Positions 39,127 to 50,916 of a DNA stretch of 64,000 nucleotides are shown piece after piece. The notes under the pieces are model-generated. The model made no database searches. It was given only the letters and a program-made list of their open reading frames with translations, and was not told the DNA's origin. This DNA comes from Effrenium voratum (Eukaryota > Sar > Dinophyceae > Suessiales > Symbiodiniaceae): the NCBI GenBank assembly GCA_963377175.1, contig CAUJNA010003244.1:1-64000 (forward strand), read 5' to 3'. Position 1 is the first letter of the stretch, and each line of letters begins with the position of its first letter. The position numbers and the translations under genes are program-made.

Positions 39127-42100
39127 TACCTTGTCGTCCTTTTTCGGACCTCATAAGACTCCACTACATGTTGAACAGCTGAAACATCTTTGGAACTCAA
39201 TCAGAGTCGCGAAAGGCTACTCGCCTGCGCCAGGTTCTATCCAATGGATTGATGACCTCATAATCCATGCCAGAACGGACTGTGACCAGTTCGCATCAAA
39301 AAGCCGCACCATGCGCACTCAGGACTTTAAGACTAAACTCGAAGTGGATTGGGGTAAACACGGAGGAAAATGCACTGCCATGTTACTCCGGAAGCCAGCT
39401 TATGCGGCGGCCAACCACATGACCTCTACCACAGAATATCAGTGCACCCGCGTGAGATCCACACACAAGCAGGAGCCACGCATCCGCATGCACGGCGGTA
39501 ATGTTGCTGTCGGTGAAGTACTAATAATAGGCGGGGAAAAATGCAGAATCCTTGCAAAAAACACCGCAGATGTGTGTGTTCTGGATGCGTTACCACGCAC
39601 TAGCGCTTCCTTCATGGCTCAACACGAACAGTGGTCAGCATCCGCTGATGCTGCAATCAATAGCCTCCTGCAAGTGTGGCAGCCCGTGTGGCAGAGAGAC
39701 ACTGAGGCGGAAAGAGACCAAGAAGATCAGTGGCCCGATGCCTTCCGCCTCATTGAGCAGTTTGCTCCGCAGTTACCGGAAATTGAGATACCTACCCTCA
39801 CCTTGACTGCTTGGAAGGAGGCTCTTGCAACCACAAAAACAAAACTGCCAAAGGATGCTGTGGATTCAGTTGCCCAGAGCTAAAATCCTTGCCAGACATC
39901 GCACTGGCGGACCTATTGCAGGTGTTCAATGAACTTCAGCAAGGCGCCGATTGGCCTGCGTTTTTGGTTACAGCACGTGCTTGCTTCTTGCAAAAAAGTC
40001 CGGGGGATTTCTCGCCCGAAGGTCGTAGACCTATCACCGTGTTTTCCCTGTTGTTTCGACTCTGGTCAAAAATTGTGAATAAGCATCTCATTACAGCATG
40101 GGCCGGCCACCTTCCCAGCGCAGTGGCCGCAGGCATCCCAGGACGCACATCGGAAACAGTCTGGTGGCAATCACAGGCCAGGATCGAGAGTGCAGTTCTC
40201 CACAAGCATGAGCTGGGTGGACTGGTCACAGATTTAAAAAAATGCTTCAACTATTTGGCAAGGCTTCCAATGGGCGCGCTTTTCCGTAGGCTAGGTGCCC
40301 CAACGAGCATAGTAAGTACTTGGCTCCGTGCATTAAACCAATCTACGAGGGTTATCATCATGCAGGGGGTCACATCCGAGCCTGTGGCCTCCACTACAGG
40401 CATCCCGGAAGGCGACCCGCTGGGAATTGCTTCCATTGCGGCATATGGTGCGCTTTGGGCATGGATGATGCTCAGCCACCATACTACGCCATACGCTTAT
40501 GCCGATAATCTAGAGTACCATTGCCTGCCCAGACATGTTCGTCAGGCTGCTGATGCAAACCAGCTCTTTCATACTGCTTGGAGGCAGAACATTTCGTATT
40601 CGAAAAGTTGGTCGTGGGCTACCTCAAAGTCAGGAAGAGTTGCCTGGGAGGCATACAACATTGGCCAGCCACGCGACAAGCAATTTCCAATAAAAAACAG
40701 TGGAATCGACCTGGGTACCGTGGCGAATTACACGGGGTTTCGTTACACTGAGAACCAGGATGCACGGATCACCGAAGGCACAAGACGGGCATTTACACTC
40801 TCCCGATTTCCACTTTCAGCGGATAACACAGTGAAATCTATACATGCCTCGATCTTGCCGCACGCATTACACGGGTGTGAAGGCCTTTTTCCATCACTTA
40901 AAAAACTCTCTCACCTCCGGACGGCCTTTACGGCTTGCCTCATAGACAACAAATCTTGCGCAAATCCCTGGATGGCGTGCACATGCATGACGTCACGTAT
41001 TTGTGATCCTCTCTTTTATGTTGCAACGCGCATCCTCAGACTGTGCCGCAAAATGATAGGCACACATCCGGACGTGGCGCACATGGTGTGGGAGAATGCA
41101 CTTCACTTGAAGGAACACTTCTCTAGCCACGCCCGGGCACATCGTCCGGGCCCAGCCTCGGCACTGTCCAGACTAACCGAGCTGCTTCATTGCACAATGA
41201 AGCCCAAAGGTGTTCTAGTCAATCCGGACGGAATCACGCTTGATCTGTGTCAAGTGAGCAGACCCGACATTACAGATTTCTTGTTAACCACTTGGAGTCA
41301 CGTAGTCACTATTGAAATCTTGAAACGAAAAACATGGCAGGAAATTGACACAGTTGATGTCGCACGTACCATACAGCACATCCAGGAACTCACACTGGAG
41401 CAACGAGCCCTTGTGAAACGACACCTGACTGGGGCGTTCCAGAGTTCTGTCATGCAGGTCCACTGGAAACCCTCAGAAGAGGTTGCATGTATCTTGTGTG
41501 GTGTCAGCCAGCCGGGATTGCTCCACGACCACCTGACCTGTTCTAATTTGGAGGTTGTACGGACTAAGTGGCATGAGTGGCTCACGCAGCTTACTGCTAG
41601 TGAAAAGCCATACCTTGCGTTTCCGGTCGCGCCCCAACTTGCAGAAGAGCTAGAACTACGCCTCGTGAGACAGCAGATTCTGCTAGAACCGGCAGAGGTG
41701 CAGGCCCGACAGGGGTCAGTCAGCGTTTGGACTGACGGCTCAGCAAATGTGGCGCCGTGCCACATCCTTCGGGAGGCCACCTGGGCACTGGTAACCGACA
41801 CATGCTCCATAGACACGGACAGGATCGCTGCTATGAGGAACTGGAACCAAAGCTTTCAGTTGCCAGACACGTTCTGTGTAGTGCAGACGGGGTTTGTGCC
41901 AGGTAGGCAGACGGTCAACAGAGCTGAACTGCTAGCTGTCTACTATGCCATTCTGTGCTACCCGAAAGCACAAATTTTGCGCATTTTCTGTGACAGTCAA
42001 TATGTTGTGCACTTGTTGCCCTTAATACTTGAGAATCCAGATGCCCGTGCTCATTGGCATAGAGACAACTTTGATTTGGTGTCCCGAATCTGTGTTGCCG

Positions 42101-43276
42101 TGCATGCCACGCGCACGGAGATATCCATCCTTAAAATAAAATCGCACCAGGACATCGTCGACCTGCCCACGTTGCTTGAGAAGTATAAAGCCATAGGAAA
42201 CCACTGTGCTGATGCCGCAGCGGCATGTCTCCGACGCATGGGCAATCCTTGTGTACGGGAGCTCAGAAATGCGCTTGTTGTTTCGTGGAAACATAGGGAA
42301 CAGTTCACTAGAAGTGCCTTGAAGACGTACAAAAGGAAAAAATTAGCCAAATTCGGGAGCAGCCTATCATTCGTTCACAGCAAGATGAGCTTCCCACAGC
42401 CAGTGGGCAGACTCGTCGTGAACGTCAGCTCGATGTTCTCACCATCCGGGTGAGTCAACCGATTGATTGGCCTATCGCCGATCTTCCAGAGCACCTGTAT
42501 GACTTGTGCCTCTACGGGGTTACCTACATGAAACGCCTAATAGCGTGGGCACGCACACTCATATGGGGTCAGCCAAACAAAGATTGCCTAGGCGTCACAT
42601 GGTTTGAACTCTACGTGAACTTCCGGATTGTTACACAATCGGAAATACCAACTAACCTTTCTAAGGATAGCAAAAAGCCAAAATATTACACTCCAGAACA
42701 AAATTCGGATGTGCTTCTTTTGAAATTGTCAGAAAAGGCAATCCGGCGTCTTTGGGTGGACAGTATGCGTACAGTCTCGCAACTCCTCCAAAGTCCCCTT
42801 TTTCCATATTCCGAGGCCAGCTGCGTCAGATCGCTTCAGAAAATACTACCAATTGATTACGGCTCTGGTCTCTCCCAGAGACCAGAAATGCTCAGGTCCA
42901 TTGAAACAGCAGCCACGGTGCAGAAAGCTGTTCTTTCGACCTGCAAACCAGGTCGTTTCGGGGGTGCGGGAGCGCCCGACGTGCCTAAACTAGACCCGCT
43001 TGCACATGTGCCAATGCCAGCCACGGAGCTGCCAGACGTGGCTGCTGCGCTTAAACTACGTGCCTGGAAGAAAATGCAAGTCAGTCTTGTGCCACTGGCT
43101 AGGACTCAGGCGGATTGAGCCTCTCGCCCAGGGGGATTCGCGGATGTTGGTGTGCCCCTCTTCCCCCTCTTTTGTTTGGGTTGTTTCTGTTTGGTGGGCC
43201 CCCTTCCTTTTGTTGCGGTTTTGGGGTCGGCTGGTGGGGGTGATGTGGGGTGCACTTTCAACTGCTTCGTTCACTA

Positions 43277-43299
43277 GCCGGTGTGAATACCACACCGGC
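43277..43299 (+). other. 3'-UTR hairpin of LINE copy 2
   Basis: Perfect 9-bp stem gccggtgtg/cacaccggc with loop aatac, in the 258-bp 3' UTR (43119-43376). Confidence 0.7.
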
Positions 43300-43376
43300 A
43301 TCGACGCGAACTGGCGTGCATCACAAGAGGGTGTGCGTCTATAAGAGTTAAAAAAATAAAAAAAATAAAAAAATAT

Positions 43377-43391
43377 TCGGATTCAGATTGG
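43377..43391 (+). repeat. 15-bp boundary repeat 3 (between LINE copies 2 and 3)
   Basis: tcggattcagattgg, preceded by the A-rich tail of copy 2 and followed by the 5' end of copy 3. Confidence 0.9.
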
Positions 43392-45773
43392 CAAGCTTTT
43401 GGCTCGAACCTTCTCGTGGTAGCTTGGTTGACTGTAGCTTTAGATGGGGAGGGGCCCGCCATGAAGTTGCAGGACAAATCGTGCCGTGACATTTCGATAA
43501 GGCCATTTGCTTGCGAGCAGCACCGAAGTGACCACTTCAATCACTTGAATAAGCCCTTGTTCTGCCCTTCCGTAGATATGCCTTCCTCGGAACCACACGC
43601 TTGGTTTTGGAGTGACCTGACCAAATTCAAGACCCCCCCCCGTGCACTCTTGGAAACTCATTCCTTTGGCCTTGTGACCTCACCGAGGGAACTGCATTTT
43701 GAACAGAGCTTGTGTCGCTTCTTTGATCTTGGTGTTTTCTCTAAGACAGTGAACATCGAGTTTGAAGGACGCTGCATCACGGCACCAGTGCATGCCACAG
43801 ATACTGTGTTTTCCGTGGTCCTCCGGGAACTTGGTGCCCTGTCAGGCTTTCGGGTGAAGTCTAGATCTAAATGGATCGGACTTGGGGATCGATTGTTGCC
43901 CATGCTCACCGAGACGTTGCGGGTCTCACGACACGGCATCATGATCTTCAGCCAGACAGTCACACATCGAAAGGCTCGACGCAATAAGGACAGGAAATCC
44001 ACCAGGTTCGCTGCCACGTGCTTTCCGTGTGCGCCCTGTGCACCGCATGCAGATCAGGTGATACTTCCTGTTTGCCACACAAGTGAATCCCTGACTGCCA
44101 CGGCTTCAGGAACTCCGTTTGCCATTGGAAAGCCGCAAGAGCATCCTGCGCATGTCGTGACCGGCTATAGCACCAGAGTACCGCCATCATTTGCATTGTG
44201 TGCAAATGACAGTTCACGCAAGTGCGTGCCCAACATGCATGACAGTAGCGTTGAGCTCATGGACATGACTAAGAGTTGCACAGATATCTCTTGGCTCAAT
44301 ACCCTTGACTCCGCCACGAATTCGACGTTTGATGGTGTCTTCCCTTTAGGGGAAAATCACCAAAAGGACGGACAAGAAGCGCATCCTGTGACGCAAACCC
44401 GACGCCCAGGTGTGCAAACACATTACGCATTTTCTGCCTTTCCGTGTTACGCTGAGGACCAAGGCACGCTTCCAACGTGCACCATCATGGTTTCTTGGAA
44501 ACTTGCACGCTTTTGCAGCAGGAAGAGATTGGAAAACCATCTGCGTTCGCCAGTTGTTCCGTCATACGGTGAAACTGCAGAAGAGAATCACGACGACCTA
44601 ACATCAAATCAGAGTGCCTGTTTCGATTTGCAGAGCATGCCGCTGTTGCCGTTCTGCTCCCGGGTGCGCATTTTGACAGGTAATCCAGAACATGAAGGCT
44701 CTACTACGGGCATCCGACCCAGCCAATTTCCTCTGGCAGATGCATCACCGTGTGATGCCCAGAATCCGAAAGCAGTGATTCACGGTGAGCATGCATGTCA
44801 CGTGTTCCCTGCATTCCAGTGTGATGCTGAGAATCTGGACTCAACGGGGCTTGGTGCCATCGCGGTTTCTCAGCAATTTGCATGTTTTGGCGGCAGAGAG
44901 GGATCAGAAGCCAATCTGCACCTGCTGGTTGCTTCGCCACCTAGTGTGATCTCAGACGCTAATCACATCGACCTAGTATCAACTCAAGGTGCTTGTCTTG
45001 ACTCACGGGGTGTGCCTTTCCAGAGTCACCTCCACCAAGCATGCGCCCCGACAGGTAATCCAGATCGTGAAAGACCTTCCACAACTACAGAGCCCAGCCT
45101 GCCACTCAGGACTGTTGAGCTTTGGGTGGTGTTGCCTGGCGCCTCCAAAGCTGTTGTAATGGATGTTAGTTGTCACCTCAAGGTGAGGGATGTGGTAGCC
45201 AGCCTCCAATTGAAGAGAAGTGTTCATTGCGTCTCCAATGGCCATTATTTGGTCTCGGACGCATCTGTCATTGCTCTCCGTGACAAAGTGCTCAGATTGA
45301 TGGATCGTGGAATTCCTGGTGGGATGAAACGACTCCGCTCTCGCAGCACACATCCCAACCCACGGCCAAATCAGCCAGAAATTCCGACAGACTTTGGTAG
45401 AGGGTGTCTCTCTGTTCAGGACCCGATCTGGGACATTGGAGGCACGGCCCATGTTTGCGTCATGAATTGGACCTTGACCAAAAGCCATGGAGGTAGATTG
45501 GTTTACCTTTCGCAACTGATGGACTACCCCGAACATTGTGAAAATCCGAACCCGACAGGCACTATCCCGAAGGATGTGAGTGCATACATTGATTCATCCG
45601 AGCCATTTCCCGTGGCAACCTCGTCACGCTGTCTGCTCATCTTGACCAATGTGCAAGTGAAGGTGAGCGACGACGTGCGCCAAATTCACTGTCAGAATGA
45701 CACCGCACTCATTTGCCACGAGCCAGACATGCCCAGACCTAGGGCTTTGAGGGTCATGGACGTATTTGCTGGA
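43392..45773 (+). CDS. LINE copy 3 ORF1, N-terminal part (intact to the inversion)
   Basis: The best N-terminal half of ORF1: one frame from the boundary repeat to the TAG at 45785. The first plausible ATG is at 43461 (MKLQDKSCRDISIRPF), but the frame is also open upstream through SDSDWQAFGSNLL. Residues about 90-190 (NIEFEGRCITAPVHATDTVF onward) and 555-625 (VELWVVLPGASKAVVMDV to RGIPGGMKR) look like small beta-rich modules, the second ending in GG like a ubiquitin fold. From about residue 760 the methyltransferase starts (VMDVFAG) and is cut by the inversion after FAG, adding only HGL. About 750 residues precede the methyltransferase, far longer than a usual LINE ORF1. No known enzyme motif is seen in them. 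Confidence 0.7.
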
Positions 45774-46832
45774 CACGGGCTCTAGTTGCACGGATCCGCC
45801 TGTGCAGATATGCACTTATATATTGCATCGGATCTGTGGTTGGTGCACTCAGGACTCTGCGGGCGTGCCTGACAACTGCCACTCCTAACACGTAAAGTGC
45901 ATGGATCGGGGCGATGAAGTTGCCTACTTGTCTGAAGGCTTGATTGACATCTGCCGGCAAGGAAACAGGTTCTTTCAATCCATGGGCTATCAGAACCTGA
46001 TAGGGTGAGAGAAAGTGAGGCTTACCATTAGTACGCTTAGCCTCAAAGACCAAAACAGCAAAGATGCCCTGTGTCTCGGCCAGGTGAGTACCAAGCAAGT
46101 GCTGTTGGCTATATGAGGCCATGATGGTCCCAAGTCTGTCACTTGACCGAATTGCTCGTGCAAGGATGTTGTTGCAACGATGCTTGGTCTTCATGCAAAC
46201 CTAGGGTCATCATATACGGCAATCGCAGACTCAGCGAGCTCCAGGCTTCGTCTATGCTCCTCATCAAGATCAAGATGCCATGCATCAAAGTTTGCGAGGG
46301 TGGGTTTACCCAGAGCAGTCCATCGGTAGGAGATGAGCTCTTCATCTTGCCCCCACTGCACACCAAAGAGGGCTAACCATCTGGGCCTGCTGGCCGGCAC
46401 ATGCTCTTCAAGTGATGCAGTGTCTTCCCAAAGGAATCGAAAGCCCGCCCACGCAGCAGCTTTCCGAATATGATGAAAATCCGGAAAGACGTCCAACCAC
46501 AATCTGCCGCTTTCTGTTCGGAAGCCAGACTGGCCGCCTGCTCTGGACCAGGGAGGACACGGGCAGGACACTGTCCAGAAATTGGCATGGGTATGGCAAT
46601 GGAGCAATGCAAGGGTGCTCACGGTGACATCCTGTCTCCAGTAGAGATGCTGTCCAACCTCCATTGAACCGGAAGCGGCAGGGAGCTGGTTCTCTTGCAG
46701 GTGAATGCCACCGTGAATTCTCATGTGCGTTTCTGCAGCACTTACACTATTGTCAACGCAAGCGACAGTGCTGATCGGTACCTGAAGGTCTTCGAGATGC
46801 CTAACAGCATGAGACCAACCACCAACGCCTCC
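45774..46832 (-). pseudogene. Inverted methyltransferase segment of LINE copy 3
   Basis: Minus-strand reading runs from just after motif I (GGVGGWSHAVRHLEDLQ) through motif IV (CPCPPWSRAGGQSG) and the target-recognition-like middle (WLALFGVQWGQDEELISYRW) to motif X (VGNFIAPIHALYVLGVAV near 45880-45930). An in-frame deletion removes the motif VI ENV block: LDVF is followed directly by PDFHHIRK. A further deletion lies near 46194. Breakpoints are tttgctgga|cacggg (45773/45774) and acgcctcc|caccat (46832/46833). The 59 bp that follow the segment in copies 1 and 2 are missing. Confidence 0.75.
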
Positions 46833-49265
46833 CACCATACCAATCGACGTGACGTGGTCCGTCACGGTCATCACAGAGACCCAGTGTTATGAATTGGTTT
46901 TGCATAAACCCATCACTCTGGATTCCATCCATGACATTCTCGAGCTTCCCATTTATGATCAAGAGATTTTCGTGTCAGACATTAGAGGACCACGTCGAGT
47001 TCCATCGCACTGGCAGGCCCGTGAAAATTGTCAGGTGCATTTCGTATCTCCTCGGCTTGCGCACGTTGGAGCAGCCCGCATCGCAGAATTGAGGTCATGC
47101 TTGCATCGGGTTGTGCCTACCACCGTCCAGGGAGATGACTCGCGCTTCGTGTTGTGGATGTGGGATGGTCTAATCTTTAGCATCCAGCGAGTGCCTCCCA
47201 ATGCGGTGCCGCTAGCTCTGGAATACGCATGTGAATTGCAGCAGATGATCAACGTGTACCGTGATGCCAGCGTCCGCTCTCTGGGTTCTGATGGTTGGGT
47301 GCCAACTGATTCCAGTGGTGAGACGCGCGTGCCGCCGTTGCATCCCGTCGTAAGCATTTGCCTCAACCCGACTCATACTTCGGTTGCTGTGGATCCTCAG
47401 TCGGTTTGAACTTTGGGTCAAGTGGCCGGGGGTTAGTAGGGCACGTGTGTTTCGTGTTCAGATGCATTGTGACTTGCAAACCGCATGCCGATCAGTCCAC
47501 AACCAGGACCAGGGTGACTTTGACGCTTTGGAGCCTTGGGTCAACGGACACCAAATTGCATGGGACACCAAAGCTTATCACCTCAATTCTCTTGTTGTAT
47601 CCTTACGAACACAGGGTGTACGAGGTGGTGCGAAGTCTAAGAATCTCCCTACTCGGTGCGCTACTATCCTCTTGCAGCAAGGTGTGCCCGTTCACAAAAT
47701 TGCGCAGAAGGTTGACGAACTGTTGGGCAAATGTGACGAGGCCGAATTCGTGACAGTGGAGAGCGAAGCGTCCCTCGCTAGGCAGAAGCAATCCCTGATT
47801 GAACTTGCGGCCAAGCATAAAGTTGAACTTTATGGGGAAGTCAAAGGTAAAGGCAAAGGGAATGCCAAGTCGCGAAGGACCAGCAAGAAACCCATGAAGG
47901 GTGTTCCCTTGGTTGTGCCTAGTGCGTCTGACTTCCAACTCGAGCCAGGCACCTTCCAATTCGCCGACGGTACACCAGCCGCGGTGCTCACGGAAATTAG
48001 CACCAGGACCACCGGAATCGCTCTGCTTTCGGTTGCAGAGTTCCATGGCTCGCACAGCCTCCATCTACACCAGACGAACTTGCAGTCATTGTTCTTTCCC
48101 GCTGTTGCTGTGGGCACTCAGGACCGTGTGCTTCTCAGAGGTTCCTTATATCAGCTTGGCTCCAAGCATGTGAGACTCGGATTAACACAGCTCAAAATGG
48201 TTGTTGCGGAAACGGTCACGTGCTCACTCACGGTGCACAGTGAGGACTTCCAGCCAGAATCATGGAAGGGTTTGGTGTTGGCGCCAGCCAAAGTGATCTT
48301 GAGCCGCCTCGGAGACTTGCAGCCAGATCACTTCTGTATGGGGACGTTCTTTTCGTACCAAATCTGGATTAGCCTCCCCACGGCAGCCGTGACAAACCTG
48401 CTCCGTATGTCAGGATTTAGCAGTGTCTACATCGCCCCTAGGAGCGCAAGTGGAAGCATAGATACTAGTTATCCAGTGTTCTGGACGGCGGACAGTACAC
48501 GTGTGGGGTCATCAGAGGTGGAGGCAGTAAACCGAACTATGCAATCCGGGCCACGGCTGCCACAGCCCAGGCCATCCACAACAAGGTCCGACCAGGTGAA
48601 ACCTGGCGAGAGCCCATTGCAGTGACTGAGCTTTATAAGCTTATGCGCCTTCCGCCGGGTATTACACGTGAAGCTTTGACAGAATTGGGCGCAGAAATGA
48701 AATGGGCGCTGAAACCCATAAAACGCCTCAACCACCGTACTTGGTTGGTAGGAGCAGGAGATGCACCAGGGTCTTGGTGTGTTCAGCTTGGCGGAGCGTC
48801 AATTCTCATTATTTGAGTGGAGCCAAAACAGTCGGCCACTGCCGCTGTTGTGCTTGCATTTGACCACCAGAACCTAAGCCCTCATCGAGCACTGTTGACC
48901 CCTGGCTTCACTCCGATCCGTGGGCCAGTGCCGCGCCAAGGGCCAATATGCCCACCTCACGGGCGATGCAGGGTCCCATCCAGACCAAACACGAAGAACA
49001 AGACAAACGCCTCGAATCACTTGAACAGAAAATTCAAATTCTGTCCGAGGGACAGCACAAAATTGAAAAATGCCAGCACGATACGCAGGCTGCCATCACC
49101 TCGCAACTCCAGGGCATCGTGTCTTCTGTGACCACGCAGCTGGAATCGAGCATGCAGCAGGCAATCAGCAGAGCATTGAAAACACGACCGACCATCCGTG
49201 ATTCACCCGACAAAGCTGCGCCTATCAAAAAGGCCCAGCGAATCGCGAGTGATGACGACATGTAG
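46833..49265 (+). pseudogene. LINE copy 3 ORF1, C-terminal part
   Basis: Open from the inversion edge to 47409 (an extra T near 47405 shifts the frame), then 47384-48625 and 48948-49265. It carries the second beta-grasp-like unit, the KGKGKGNAKSRR tract and the C-terminal coiled coil (DKRLESLEQKIQILSEG). Internal deletions near 48040, 48095 and 48325-48360 remove parts kept in copies 1 and 2, and an early TGA appears near 48813. The final stop is at 49263-49265. Confidence 0.6.
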
Positions 49266-49780
49266 CATTCGCAGCACGGTCCACCGTGACTGTGCAGCAC
49301 ACCTCACGCGTAGGTATAGGGGCGCTGAATTCTCCGTCCTTTCGAACAGGTAAAGGAAAGGAGCCGACAGCATTGCCTGTGCGTGTAATTTTCTACCCTT
49401 CCCTCTGTAGCAGTAACTCAATAGAAGTTGCTGACTACCACGAGCCTGGTCGGCTTCGCACGTACTCTTGGATTCAGGGTCTGTTTGACAGAAGGATGAA
49501 CGTGTGGGTTCGCAGCCCCAGTGCTGTGCTCAATATTGCCTGCATTGTCATCCAGAGACAGCCTTACCGCACAGTGACTTTAGGATGCTCCTCTGGTAAT
49601 AACGTGTGCTCGGGTACATGTTTCGCATTGGAGCATGGGTCATCCAGGAGAGTACAGCCGCAACAGTGCTTTGAGGAAAAAGATGTCATCCCGCCGAAGG
49701 TTCCGCCTGTGAGTACTTCCACGTGGTTTGCATTGAATGCTTGGCAGTTTCAGGTTGCCCTTGGATGTGCGTTCAGGTAC

Positions 49781-49804
49781 GGAGAAGCAAAAAATCCCGG
49801 ACCC
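49781..49804 (+). other. 2A-like NPGP motif in LINE copy 3 ORF2
   Basis: Codes GEAKNPGP, identical to copies 1 and 2. Confidence 0.5.
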
Positions 49805-50896
49805 TATCAGGTTCTTACCGTGTGTGTTTTTAATCCGACTACTGTTTATAACCATGTTGCCGATATTTGCAAAATACCAGCAGATCTCTACATCTTGTCA
49901 GAGACGGGGGCCATGGACATCCACCAAAAAGATCTAACCCACGACCTTGCGCAAAATAACCTGAGTGTCTCATGGGGTTATCCTGTACCTCAGTTCAGGG
50001 ACACCAAGTCAGCGGCTTGTAACAAGGGAGCCCCCATCGGCGTTGCCCTATGGTCAAGATTGCCACTTCGAGCATGTAGGGAATCTCCACCAGATTCGCT
50101 TCACATTTCTTGTAGATATCAGGAAGCATGGGTCACTTTTGGGAAAAACCCGGTTCTGGTGATTGTGATCTATTGTTTTACCACCACGCATCGTGAGCAT
50201 CGAGATAAAAATCTTGTGTTACTCACACATGCTGCAAAACGTGCAGCCGCAGTACGGGGAAATGTCATGCTCGGAGGCGACTTTAATGCTGCGCTGCAGG
50301 ATGATCGTATAGTGCCGATGCTCGAGCAGCAGGGATTTTTAGACGTCATGCAGATGGCAAAATCGAGGTGGCCAGACCGCATACATCCGACATGTATGGA
50401 GGTCACCTACCCGGATAACCTCTTAATCAAAGGACCCCTCACTCATAAGATCATGGGTGCGAGTGTTCTCACAAACAGAGGGTTGGGTGCGCATTTGCCC
50501 TTTCTGATTCAATTTCTTGTTTCTTCAGACACTGAGGCGGTTCTGGCCTGGAAATTGCCCAAGGATTGGACTGACTTGAAACCGGATCCCCAGCATATTG
50601 AGGTTGAGTATCAACACACCAGACGGTCATTCATGGACAGCGCAGATAGGACAGTTGAGTCAGCGCTATCGCAATGGGCCAATGCCGTTGAGTCTGCAGT
50701 GGATAAAGCCCTGCAGACCAGCGGCTGTTCCGATGGACCGAACCACCTGCCGCCTGCTTTTCGAGGCCGATGCCAGAGGCCCGCCTATCGACAAATACAG
50801 CCGGCACCGGCGCCCAAGTTTGCTAATAACCGCACCTATGAACCACTCGTGGACATTGTGTCTTTTACGGTGGTCCATAAGACCCGTCAGGTACGT

Positions 50897-50916
50897 CGCC
50901 TGTACTCCTACAGGCG
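50897..50916. repeat. Palindromic site equivalent to the tyrosine-recombinase element's target (copy 3)
   Basis: cgcctgtactcctacaggcg, unoccupied; the same sequence as at 39107-39126. Confidence 0.85.

Larger units (their letters stand above)
37509..43118 (+). pseudogene. LINE copy 2 ORF2: endonuclease, RT, Cys/His cluster, RNase H
   Basis: About 1,870 codons in total. The NPGP motif is at 38008-38031. The endonuclease carries ILSETG, GDFN (near 38485) and GAHLPF. RT has DLKKCFN (40229), GIPEGDPLG and YADN (40498-40509). The cluster CILCGVSQPGLLHDHLTC is near 41488. RNase H carries WTDGS (41730), AELLA, FCDSQY, KSHQD and NHCAD. Lesions: a 17-bp deletion at 38141 right after ILSETGA, one A lost from an A-run near 39835, and 10 bp lost near 42326. 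The 880-codon stretch 39811-42453 leaves RT and RNase H uninterrupted, making this the best reference for the enzymatic half. The stop is at 43116-43118. Confidence 0.85.
31395..43376 (+). mobile_element. DNMT-carrying LINE, copy 2 (internal inversion)
   Basis: An 11,982-bp copy, the fullest in length, with the same 5' start and an A-rich tail interrupted by single T residues. The methyltransferase-bearing segment (33280-34650) is inverted relative to copy 1. Lesions: 1-nt loss near 31609 (ORF1), the inversion, a 17-bp loss at 38141 and 1-nt loss near 39835 (ORF2), and a 10-bp loss near 42326. Confidence 0.9.

Noticed and set aside
33280..46832. Programmed site-specific DNA inversion switching the methyltransferase on and off
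   Set aside because: The two inversions use different breakpoints and I see no shared inverted repeats at their ends, so a dedicated invertase is not supported. It is kept only as recurrent inversion.
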